A stretch of DNA of 64,000 nt from Clostridium intestinale DSM 6191 (GTDB lineage Bacteria > Bacillota > Clostridia > Clostridiales > Clostridiaceae). Made by a program: the position numbers and the translations under genes. The stretch lies in contig NZ_FQXU01000011.1 of NCBI RefSeq assembly GCF_900130055.1, forward strand, positions 74,367 to 138,366, given 5' to 3'. Positions 44,744 to 55,700 of this stretch are shown piece by piece (position 1 is the first letter of the stretch; every line of letters begins with the position of its first letter). Under the pieces are notes generated by a model, which had not been told where the DNA came from, made no database searches, and was given only the letters and a program-made list of their open reading frames with translations.

Positions 44744-46351
44744 TTAACTATTTATACTATCTTTATATTTTGTTGGAGTTAAACCAGTGTATTTCTTAAA
44801 GGTCTTAGAAAAATGTTTTTCATTGCTATATCCTACAAGTGTTGCGATTTCATAATTTTTTAATGTCTTATCTTTTAAGAATTCTTTTGATTTTTCTATA
44901 CGATATTTATTAACAAATTCTAAGAAGTTTATTCCTATTTCTTGCTTAAATAGTTGGCTTAAGTAGCCTGGGGTTATATATATTTGTTTTGATATGCTCT
45001 CTAAAGATATATCTTTATTATAATTTTGTGTAATGTAATTAACAGCTATTTTAACTAAAGAGTTGTGCTTTTCTATATCATTAATTTTATAGAATATGCT
45101 ATTTAATATAAGTCTAATTTGGTCTTTAATTTCTGAAAGGGTCGAACACTGGAGTATTTTATCAAAGGCAGAAAGTTCTCTATTAGAAGATGAATTTATA
45201 TCAATATCACTCTCTATGCAAAATTTATAAACACTTCCTAATAAAGAAAGAGTTGCACTTTTCATATGACTTTTAGAAGGAGTTCCATTTGAGAATAGAT
45301 AAGTGTAAAATCTATCTATACTTTCTTTAAGTGAACTTTCATCTAAGATCCTTAGTGAGTTTATTATTTCTAATTCTTCATTTACAGGATAGGAGTTAGG
45401 TTTATAATCAATGATATTAATATCATCTGGAGTAATTAATCTGTCATCTCCTAAAAAGAATTTAGAGCCAATTGCAATATTTGCTGAGCTATAAGATTCA
45501 TTAATATTAGTAAGTGAGTCTACTAAGCTACCGACAGCAATTGTAACTGAAAATCCTAAGCTTAATTTTATAGAATTTTTTATATTATTTAATACCTCTA
45601 ATAGGTAGCTATTAAAATCCTCTTTTTTATCCAATGAAATAACAAGTATTATATCATCTTCATCTTCTAATACCTCATAAAAATTCAATTCATTCATACA
45701 GAGCTTTATAAAATTTTTTATTGAAATTTTTATATTATAAATATCAATATTGCTATAAAGTTCATGGAGGACTGTAGAGTAATCTAGTGTTATTATATTT
45801 ACAACTAAATTACTGTTTCTAAGATTTATATTAAAAGATTCAAATTTATTTAATATATCGTAGCTATCTCCAATAGGGTTTTTAAGTATTGTTTTTAAAA
45901 AGTTTTCTTTAATAGTAGGTAGATTTTCATTAAATTCTATTTGATATTTTTTTAGTAGATCTTCTTTTATATTTTCCTTTTCTATAACCTTTATGATATC
46001 TAAAACAGACTCTAATATGTCTTTAGGTCTACAGGGTTTTAATAAATAATTGGAAGCGTTTAATTCTATGGCTTTCTTAGCATAAGAAAAATCATCATAG
46101 CCACTTAGTATTATACATTTAGACTTTAATTTATGTGAAGTTATATTTTGAAGAAGCTCAAGACCATTCATTTTAGGCATTCTTATATCCATTATTATTA
46201 TATCTGGATTAAGTAAAAGTATTTTTTCTAAAGCTGTAATTCCGTTATCTGCTTCACCACAAATTTCTATATCATAAAAAGTCCAATCGATTGATGATCT
46301 AATACCTTCAATTAAATCAATTTCATCATCAACTAAAAATAATTTGTACAT
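44744..46351 (-). CDS. YesN-type response regulator, AraC family output
   Basis: 535 residues. The receiver domain has LFLVDDEIDL and phosphoacceptor Asp 55 in IMDIRMPKMNG. A long middle region (about 130-430) is usual in YesN proteins. Two AraC-type helix-turn-helix motifs close the protein (SLESISKQIYITPGYLSQLF and NYEIATLVGYSNEKHFSKTF). Such regulators activate polysaccharide uptake and hydrolysis genes. GGAGG precedes ATG. The partner kinase lies 23 bp upstream, and the divergent lipoprotein and glycosidase genes are the likely targets. Confidence 0.94.
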   Translation of the reverse strand: MYKLFLVDDEIDLIEGIRSSIDWTFYDIEICGEADNGITALEKILLLNPDIIIMDIRMPKMNGLELLQNITSHKLKSKCIILSGYDDFSYAKKAIELNASNYLLKPCRPKDILESVLDIIKVIEKENIKEDLLKKYQIEFNENLPTIKENFLKTILKNPIGDSYDILNKFESFNINLRNSNLVVNIITLDYSTVLHELYSNIDIYNIKISIKNFIKLCMNELNFYEVLEDEDDIILVISLDKKEDFNSYLLEVLNNIKNSIKLSLGFSVTIAVGSLVDSLTNINESYSSANIAIGSKFFLGDDRLITPDDINIIDYKPNSYPVNEELEIINSLRILDESSLKESIDRFYTYLFSNGTPSKSHMKSATLSLLGSVYKFCIESDIDINSSSNRELSAFDKILQCSTLSEIKDQIRLILNSIFYKINDIEKHNSLVKIAVNYITQNYNKDISLESISKQIYITPGYLSQLFKQEIGINFLEFVNKYRIEKSKEFLKDKTLKNYEIATLVGYSNEKHFSKTFKKYTGLTPTKYKDSINS

Positions 46352-46374
46352 ATTAAGAGTACCTCCATAAACAA

Positions 46375-48210
46375 TTAGTTAGTATCAATTTTGTGAGGGG
46401 ATATTGGAATCGATAATTTTACTTTTGTACCCTCATTTATACAACTTACTATATTTAATTTATAATCGTCGTTGTAGTAAAGAGATAGGCGCTGATTTAC
46501 GTTACCTATTGCATATCCTTTTTGGAAGTTAGGGATATTTCTTTCCTGATTTATAGAAGAATTTATTAATGTGTTAATAGTTTTTTCATCTATTCCTTTG
46601 CCGTTGTCCTCAATTGTAAAATCTAAGTAGTTACTTGATAAGCATCCAGTTATCTTAATTATACTGAGATCATTATCAGTTTCGGTACCATGAATTATAG
46701 AATTTTCTACAAAGGGCTGAATAATTAACTTTGGTATAAGGTAGTTTGATATTTCATCACTTATATCTATATCATAGATTAATTTACCTCTATATCTTTT
46801 ACTTTGAAGTAGTAAATAGTGTTCTATAAAATCTTTTTCAGATTTTACAGGTATAAACTCATTTCCTTTACTTAGAGTAATTCTAAAAAGATGAGAAAGA
46901 GCATAAATCATGTCACTTATTTCTTGCTGGTTACTTTTTTCTGCCTTCCAAAAAATCATATCTAAGGTGTTATAAAGAAAATGTGGATTTATTTGTGCCT
47001 GGAGAGCTTTAAGCTCGGCCTCTTTTTCTTTTAATTGAAGTTTGTACACTTTATCTATAAGAGTCTTTATATTGTCTATCATGTCATTATATTCGTATAC
47101 CAACATTCCAAGTTCATCAGTATATTTAAAGTTTACTTTTTCTCTAAAGTTACCTTCTTTAGCTTTTTTCATAGAAGAAAGCAGCTGATTAATGGGTTGT
47201 GTAACTTTTGAAGAAAGGAAAATTGATATTAAAAATGACATTACGAAGCAGCTAATAATTACAGCTAAAGTTATAAACATTATAGATCTTAAGTTATGAA
47301 ACAAGGTACTTTCTCTTGTCATAGATACAATAGTCCAATCGCTTTTAGAAACTTTACTAAATGTTGTTAAATATTTTTCTCCATTTATCCAAATTGTGTT
47401 GTAGCTTTTTTTATCGTGTATATAAGGAATTATTGATTGTATATTTTCACCATTATGAAGTATATTCTCTGCATCACTTTGAGTAATTATTTTATTATAA
47501 TTATCAAGCAAAAAAATACCACTATTTTTTGTATTAAAATCAGTGGAGTAAAGATTTTGTATAAATGAAGTGTTTATACAAATCAACATAAGTCCAGATT
47601 CTTCTAAGGTGTTAGTATCTATAATTGAACGAACCATAGCTATTTTAGGATTTTTATTATCAGCTATAAAAACATTATTTTCATCATCTAAATTAATCCA
47701 TAATGGAGAACCTTTAAGTTCTTTTATCTTTGAATATATTGCACTTTCTTTTATTTTTTCATAAGAGTAAGCACCATTGCTACCATCTTTACTTAGATAA
47801 TATTTAGATCCTTCATTTCCATATATAGACATAAAACTTATATAATCTTTAGATGCTAATAGGATATTTAGTGGTTCAAGACCGTATTTAGTAAAGTTCT
47901 GATATTCTATGGATGAATCTTTGGAGTTAGTAAAAGATTGAACCAATGGGTTTAAGCAGATAAAAGTTGATAAATCGATTACATCTTGCTGCAAAAAATT
48001 GATGCTACTACTGATTTGCTTAATGTCTTTAACATTTATGGAGGTAACTTCATCTTTAAGCGACTTTGAAGAAATCATATATGAGTATAAACCAAGTATT
48101 GTAGATATAAATATGATTATTGCAATAAAGAAAATCAAGATCTTATTTTTTATGCTTAAATTCATATACTTCACATTAAGTTTATGGTATAAAGGTGAGT
48201 AATTTTGCAT
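46375..48210 (-). CDS. YesM-type sensor histidine kinase
   Basis: 611 residues. Two membrane helices (about 22-44 and 305-330) enclose a large extracellular sensor domain (dCache-like). A HAMP domain (about 330-385) and the His kinase motif ALQAQINPHFLYNTLDMIFW follow, with His at about 410, then an ATPase domain with ENSIIHGTE and DNGKGIDEKTIN. YesM-type kinases sense oligosaccharides outside the cell, often together with a binding protein. GGAGG precedes ATG. It is divergent from the sugar-binding lipoprotein gene. Confidence 0.94.
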   Translation of the reverse strand: MQNYSPLYHKLNVKYMNLSIKNKILIFFIAIIIFISTILGLYSYMISSKSLKDEVTSINVKDIKQISSSINFLQQDVIDLSTFICLNPLVQSFTNSKDSSIEYQNFTKYGLEPLNILLASKDYISFMSIYGNEGSKYYLSKDGSNGAYSYEKIKESAIYSKIKELKGSPLWINLDDENNVFIADNKNPKIAMVRSIIDTNTLEESGLMLICINTSFIQNLYSTDFNTKNSGIFLLDNYNKIITQSDAENILHNGENIQSIIPYIHDKKSYNTIWINGEKYLTTFSKVSKSDWTIVSMTRESTLFHNLRSIMFITLAVIISCFVMSFLISIFLSSKVTQPINQLLSSMKKAKEGNFREKVNFKYTDELGMLVYEYNDMIDNIKTLIDKVYKLQLKEKEAELKALQAQINPHFLYNTLDMIFWKAEKSNQQEISDMIYALSHLFRITLSKGNEFIPVKSEKDFIEHYLLLQSKRYRGKLIYDIDISDEISNYLIPKLIIQPFVENSIIHGTETDNDLSIIKITGCLSSNYLDFTIEDNGKGIDEKTINTLINSSINQERNIPNFQKGYAIGNVNQRLSLYYNDDYKLNIVSCINEGTKVKLSIPISPHKIDTN

Positions 48211-48417
48211 ATGTCTACCTCCAAATAGTAGGATATCTTTATTCTACATTAAAAGAAATATTATTTCAATTTGCTTAAAGCTACTATTAAAAACATCTGA
48301 AAAAATGACCCTATTTATTAAATTTGTATACTATGAAAACTTTGTAAAGGTTTATATAATTTATTTATAGAAGATTATGACAAAGCAATAAGTTATATTT
48401 TAACTGGAGATAGAATA

Positions 48418-49740
48418 ATGAAAAAAACAAAATCTTATCTAATTAAAGTAGTTTTTATGTTCTTAATACCTATTTATCTATGGGGGTGTACCATGGGATC
48501 AAATTACAGTATTGAAGAGCAAAATTCGGGAAAAGAAAACATAACGATAAAATTTTTATCAAATTTGCCAGAGAGATGGTCAGGTCAAGGGAAGCTAGAG
48601 CAGCTACTTATTGATAAATACATGGAAGAGAATAAAAATGTAACTATTGAGGTGGAAGCTTATCAGGATGAACCTTATAAACAGAGATTTAAAGCTTATG
48701 CAATAAGTAACGATTTGCCAGATATATTTTTTACTTGGGGACAACCATCTTTTTTTAGCCCAATTATGAAAGGCGGCTATGCAGCAGAACTTAATAAGGA
48801 TAGTTTTAAAGAGACTGGTTTCATGGAAGAGTCATTGAAGGGTTTTACTTTGAATGGAAAGCTTTATGGAGTACCAAAAAGTAGTGATTATATGGTTTTA
48901 TATTATAATAAAGCGCTATTTGAAAAGTATGCTATTAATGTACCTAATACTTTTGGAGAGCTAATAGAAGTATGTAATAAGCTTAACAAAATAGGAATAA
49001 TACCTATTTCTATAAATGCTAAAGATAAATGGCCTTTAGCACTTTTATATCAAAATTTAGTTTTAATGGAGGGAGGAGACCAAAATCTTATATATAACGC
49101 GATAAAAGGAGATATAAAGTTTTCTGAAAATGTTGTTTTAAAAAAGGCTGCTGAAGATTTAAAAAAGCTTATTGAAGTTAATGGAAAAGAAGAAATGATA
49201 TCTCAGGAAGATTTTAATGCTTCAATGAATTTATTTACTCAAGAAAAGGCAGCAATGTACTATATGGGATCCTGGGAAGTAGGAATGGAAAATAATCCTA
49301 CCCTTTCAGATAGATTCAAACAAAATATTAGAGTTACAAATCTACCATTAAGTAATGGGGGAGGTTTAGTAGCTTGGAATGGAGGTGGATATGCTGTTTC
49401 ATCAAAATCTGAAGTGAAGGATGAGGCTATTAAGTTATTGGAGTATATGATGAAACCAGAAAACTGGTCCAAAATGGGTTGGGAAAATGGACTTATAGTT
49501 CCAGCACAAAAAAATGAAGATAACAGATATAAGAATGAAAGTGTATTACAAAAACAAATAGTTAATATTCTTAATAATGCTGAATCTCAAAGTGGAACTC
49601 CTTGGTATGATAGCTTAACTCCAAATTTTAAGGCTTCCATTGAAGATTTAAGCTACCAATTAGCCTTAGGTGGAAAAAATATAGAGGATTTTCTTTTGGA
49701 AGTTGATAAAGAAATAGCTAAAGAAAAAAGTGAATCATGA
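48418..49740 (+). CDS. Extracellular sugar-binding lipoprotein (ABC family 1)
   Basis: 440 residues. A lipoprotein signal peptide ends at LWGC (Cys 24). The rest is a periplasmic-type binding protein with ISNDLPDIFFTWG, YAAELNKDSF and LYGVPKSSDYMVLYYNKALF, all typical of family 1 carbohydrate-binding proteins. There are no permease or ATPase genes adjacent or anywhere in the window that match it. It may feed a distant transporter or act as co-sensor for the divergent YesM kinase. GGAGA precedes ATG. The giant glycosidase gene starts 33 bp after it, so they are probably co-transcribed. Confidence 0.92.
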   Translation: MKKTKSYLIKVVFMFLIPIYLWGCTMGSNYSIEEQNSGKENITIKFLSNLPERWSGQGKLEQLLIDKYMEENKNVTIEVEAYQDEPYKQRFKAYAISNDLPDIFFTWGQPSFFSPIMKGGYAAELNKDSFKETGFMEESLKGFTLNGKLYGVPKSSDYMVLYYNKALFEKYAINVPNTFGELIEVCNKLNKIGIIPISINAKDKWPLALLYQNLVLMEGGDQNLIYNAIKGDIKFSENVVLKKAAEDLKKLIEVNGKEEMISQEDFNASMNLFTQEKAAMYYMGSWEVGMENNPTLSDRFKQNIRVTNLPLSNGGGLVAWNGGGYAVSSKSEVKDEAIKLLEYMMKPENWSKMGWENGLIVPAQKNEDNRYKNESVLQKQIVNILNNAESQSGTPWYDSLTPNFKASIEDLSYQLALGGKNIEDFLLEVDKEIAKEKSES

Positions 49741-49773
49741 AAAATAAATTAATTGAAGGGGGAAATCTATATA

Positions 49774-52700
49774 ATGTTAAAGAAATGGTTATCCAGATTC
49801 GTAACCACAACTTTTACAACTACAATGCTCTTAGGAAATATTTTTCCAGCAGGTGCCGCTGAAGGAAATGTGCCAACTTACCTTAATTCAAGAGCATCAG
49901 TAGAAGATAGGGTTAAAGATTTGCTTGGAAGAATGACACTAGAGCAAAAGGTAGCTCAGATGGTGCAATCGGAAAGAAAAACTACTACAGCAGAGGATTT
50001 AAAGAAGTATCAATTAGGTTCAGTGTTAAGTGGAGGAGGATCATTACCATCTAATAATACTGCTGAAGGATGGGCTGACATGATTGATGATTATCAAAGG
50101 GCAGCTGTATCTACTGAACTAAGAATTCCTATTTTGTATGGAGTAGATGCGGTGCATGGACATAATAATGTTTATGGCGCAACAATATTTCCACATAACA
50201 TAGGGTTAGGTGCAACAGGAAATGAAAAATTAGTAGAAAAAGTAGGTCAAGCAGTTGCTGAAGAAGTAAGAGCAACTGGAGTAAACTGGACTTTTGCTCC
50301 AACTTTAGGTATACCTCATAATGAAAGATGGGGGAGAACCTATGAGGCATTCGGAGAAAATACAGAATTAGTAGCTAAGATGGGTGAAGCTTATATTAAG
50401 GGTCTTCAAGGAGAAAATCCTGCTAGAACTCTTAAGAGGGATGATAAGGTTATTGCTACTGCTAAACATTATATTGGTGAAGGGATAACAGAAAACGGAA
50501 CTAATCAAGGTAATGTTGTAATGAGTGAAGAAGAATTCCAAAAAGTATTAAAAGAAGAATTACTTCCTCCATATCAAGCAGCAGTTAATGCAGGAGTAAG
50601 ATCTGTAATGGTATCTTACAATAGTATAAATGGAGTAAAGTGTCATGGTAATGCTGATTTAATTACTAAAGTATTAAAGCAAGATTTAAGGTTTAAAGGT
50701 ATTGTCGTATCTGATTATGAGGGTATTAAACAAATAACAGGAAACGGTATAAGTAGTCAGAAAGATAAGATAGCTGTAGCTATAAATGCAGGTGTTGATA
50801 TGGCTATGGAACCTAATGAATGGAAGAACTTTATAACTGATCTAACTGCTTTAGTAAAAGAGGGTAAAGTATCGGAAACTAGAATAGATGATGCTGTAAC
50901 AAGAATACTAACAGTTAAGTTTGAAATGGGGCTTTTCGAAGATCCATATGCTCAAAGAGACTTATTAAGTACTGTTGGTTCATTAGAAAATAGAGAAATA
51001 GCAAGACAAGCTGTTAGAGAATCATTAGTTTTACTCAAAAATAATAACGATATAGTAGGACAATTAAAGAATAAGAAAAATATTCTTGTAGCTGGAAAAA
51101 GTGCAGATGACATAGGAATACAAAGTGGTGGATGGACTATAACTTGGCAAGGAAGCACAGGTAACATTACTCCAGGAACAACAATACTTAAAGGAATACA
51201 AGAATCTGTAGGCTCAGATGTTAAGGTAAGTTATAACAAACGTGGTAGAGCATCAGCTGAAAATGATGTAGCAATAGTTGTTATAGGGGAAACACCTTAT
51301 GCAGAAACAGATGGAGATAGAACTCCAGATAAGCTAACATTAGATGCAGATGATTTATTAACACTAAAAAATATAAAAGAAACTAATCCTGATTTACCAG
51401 TGGTTGCAGTTTTAGTAACAGGAAGACCTATTACTATAGCTGATCAAGTAGAAGATTTTGACGGTTTAGTTGAAGCGTGGCTACCAGGGACTGAAGGTCA
51501 AGGCGTAGCTGATGTATTATTCGGTAATTACGACTTTACAGGAAAGCTTACTATGACATGGCCATGGTATGCAGAAGATATAACAACAAAACATGAAGAT
51601 GGGAAAGCCTTATTCAATTATGGTTTTGGACTTAAAAAAGGTGAAAATAAAGAATTACCAGCAAAACCAGAGAAACAAGATAAGCCTTCTATTCCAGTAC
51701 CAGGAAAAGTAGAAACAGAAGCTTATTCAACCCAAAGTGGTTTCCAGTTTGAAACTACTAGTGATGCTGGCGGTGGACAAAATGCAGGTTATACTGATGC
51801 TGGAGATTGGTTAGATTATTATGTAAATGTTGCTGAAGATGCTAAATATGAAGTTGAATTTAGAGTTGCAAGTCCTGGTGGGTCAACAGGAGGTATTGAA
51901 TTATTATTAGGATCAACATTATTAACAAAGACTAGCGTGCCTGATACAACGGGATGGCAGAATTGGCAAACTGTAAAAGGCGTAGCTAACCTTAAAGCAG
52001 GGAAGCAGACATTAAGATTTAGAGCTGGAAGTGGTAACTTCAATTTCAATTGGATGAGCTTTACTAAAATAGGTGACTATGAGGCGCCAGAAGTTCCAGA
52101 TGATGACGATGTGATTTATAATCCTCAAGGACAAGTTATTGAAGATGGTGCTGTTGAAGTATATATGAGTTCATCTGAGCAATCAGGTAGTATGAGTTGG
52201 TATGATTCTCCAAAGGAAATATCAAATACACTTAGTCAAAAAGATAATTTAGATATTACTTCACCTGATGGTCAAGAAGCTACAACTATAACTGTTGATA
52301 CTTCAAAAGAATATCAAACATTTGTAGGTATGGGAACATCTATGGAAGAATCTACAGTTAATAACTTAGCTAAAATGTCTAAAGAAAAAAGAACTGAATT
52401 CTTAACTAAACTTTTAGATCCAGAAAATGGAGCTGGAATGAGTTTATTAAGAATTACTATAGGAACAGCTGACTTCACTGGACAAGAATTCTACACTTAT
52501 TATGATAATATTCAAGATCCGAGCAATCCAGATTGGTATAATACAACTGGTAAAGGATTCTCAATTCAAAAAGATATAGATTATAAGATAGTAGAAACAA
52601 TAAAAGAAGCTTTAGCTATAAACCCAGATGTTAAAATATTTTCTTCTTCTTGGACACCTCCAGGATGGATGAAGGTTCAAACATCAAGCAGTAAAAGCTA

Positions 52701-55700
52701 TGAAAATAATGCAAATCTTTTAAAAGGTGGTGCATTAAATGATGACTATATAGATGATCTTGCTAAATATTATATAAGATTTATGGAAGAGTATGCGAAG
52801 TTAGGAATACCTATGTATGCTATGACTCTTCAAAATGAACCAGAATTAGAAATTAACTATCCAAGCTGTAAAATGACTTCAGAACAAGAAAGAAAGTTAG
52901 CTATAGCTATTAAAGCTGAAGTTGCAAAGAGTAGCGTTCTTAAAGCAAAAAATATAGATCCTAAGGTTTGGGCATTTGACCATAACTTTAGTAGTGCAGT
53001 AAGTTATGTATCTCCTATATTAAATGATTTACAAGGGTTTGCTGCTGTTGATGGTGTTGCATTCCATGATTATGGTGGAGAGCCAACAGCAATGACTCAA
53101 GTTCACAACCTATTCCCAAGTAAATCAATGAATTTAACAGAAAGATCGGTATGGGGAACTAAAGGTGCTGATAGAATAGCTCAATATTTTAGAAACTATG
53201 CTGAAACTTATACTTCATGGGTTACCATGTTAGATAGTAATATAGCTCCTGAACAATGGACAGGAACTCCAGATCCAACTATGTGGGTACAAGATGCTAA
53301 TGATAGAGAAAATTATTGGGCAACTCCAGAATATTATATTTCTGGTCAATTCTCTAAGTTTATAAGACCGGGTGCTGTAAGAATTGATACTAACTATGGA
53401 TCAGCAGATACTGTTACAAATGTAGCATTTAAGAATCCAGATGGGTCAATTGCTATGGTTGTTATTAATCAAACTGATAAAGCTCAAAAGTTTAAAGTGT
53501 TAAGTGAAGGAGTTCAAATAGGTGATGTAATACCAGCTAAAAATGTTGCAACCTATATATGGAATCCAGTAGACGTTTCAAAAATTAATTCTGTTTCAGG
53601 AAAATTTAGTTCAACAAACTTTATTAAGGCAACTGATAATGTAAAAATAGAAGGAGATCATATTGGGTACCTTAAAGAAAATACTTTTATAGATTATTTA
53701 CTTGATGTCAAAGAAGCTGGATCGTATAATGTTTCTTTCGAGGTGGCAAATCCATATGGTGGAGATAAGAGTATTGTAGTTTCTTCAGAAGATGGAACAA
53801 AAACCTTATCAACTGTAAAGGTAGCTCAAACATCATGGAATAATGATTGGAATGTTTATTCTGTAGCTCAAAATTTAATTAAATTTGAGAAAACAGGAAT
53901 TCAGAAAATAAGACTTAAAATAGATGGAGAATTTAATATTAGAAATATTAAATTTGAAAAAGTTAAGGAAGTACAATCTTTACCAGGAAAGATTGAAGCT
54001 GAGAATGTTGTAAATTCACAAGGTGTTGTAATAGAAAATGGACATGTAGGATATTTTGATCCTAATGATTTTGTGGAATACAAAGTTAATGTTCAAGAAG
54101 CCGGAGAATATAGTTTTAATTTAAATATTACATCAGGTAATGAAAAACCTACATTTGAAGTATATTCAAATGGCAATAAGATAGGCAATGATATTGAATT
54201 AAATACTACTGGTGGATGGAATAACTGGCAAACTCAAACTGTAAGTATAAGTCTTACAGAAGGGGAACAGATAATTAAATTAGTAAATAAAGTAGGGTTT
54301 GATCTTAATTGGTTTTCTATAGGACCAGTAATTGAATTAGAAGAAAACACAATTACTGAAAATTCTTTAAATGGAAAAGAAATAAAAGTTAATCTTACAG
54401 ATGCAAGTTTTGTAGCTAGTTTAGATAAGAGCAATTGGAATATATCTAATCTTCCATCAGGAGTAGATTTTGACGTAGAGAGGATAGATGCAACTCATGC
54501 AAAAATAACTCTTTTAGGTGAAAGAACTGTTGATTTTGATTTAGATAAAACTGTTACAGTTTCAATGTCAGCTAAAGAATTAGTAGGTGGAGAATCTAAA
54601 ACTTATAGCATAACTGATGATTTTGTTATAGTTGCTAATAACGACGGTGAATCTTTATCATCGATTAATAAGATAGAACTTAACGCAAAAGAATTAATTA
54701 TTACTTTAAGTGGTGGAACTTTTGTACAGGATAAAGTAAATAATATTACTTTATCAGGAGATATAATCTCTAGCGGATATGTTAAATTAGATTCAGTTCA
54801 ATATGTTGATCCAACTCATGTAAAAGTAACATTAAAAGATTGGAAAACTTATTATGAAGATTTAATTTTAACAGTAAGTGTACCAGTTGAGGCTTATACA
54901 GATTCTACAGGCAATAATGCATTAACTACAGATATTACATGTGAAAAGGGAACTCAATTACCCACAGCAAATGTAATAGAAAATACTGCAGTGACTTTAA
55001 CTGAAACTAATGCATATAGGACAAAAGGTTCTTTAGCAGCAAATGTAGTTGCAGGAAATAGAGTGGATTATTATCTAGATGTAAAAGATGCTGGGGCTTA
55101 TACATTAACTTACACTGCTAACAATAATGGTGGAGTAACTAATGCGATAAAAGTAAGTCAAGGAATGGGAACTAATATTGCAGGTAATCTAGTAACTTAT
55201 AGCATGGGTAATTTCTGGGGAGGAACAAATGAATTTAAGGATACTATAACTCTAGAGTCTGGACTTCAAACTTTGAGATTTGAAGCTGTAAACCCAGGAT
55301 TCACATTAAGCTCAATTAAAATTGAGAAAAAAGCACAACATCAAGTTATTAGTGGAACTCTAGGAGAGAAATCTACTATTTTAGCTGATAGTTTCTATAG
55401 TGCATCTAAGGATAAGGGATATGCTATTGAAACGAAGAATAATATAAAGAATATTGGATGTACTGTAGCAGGAACTTATCTTGACTATTCAGTAAATGTA
55501 ACTGAAGCAGGAAAGTATAAAGTAAACCTAAATTATGCAACAAATGTTGGTGGGGCTGTAGCTGTTATACAAACTGGCGAAGGTAAAGAATTAGGTAGAT
55601 TGCCACTAACTTCAACAGGAGATTGGGGTAAATTCATAGATACAAGCACACCTATGTATGTATCGCTTGAAAAGGGTATACAAACTATAAGGGTATATGT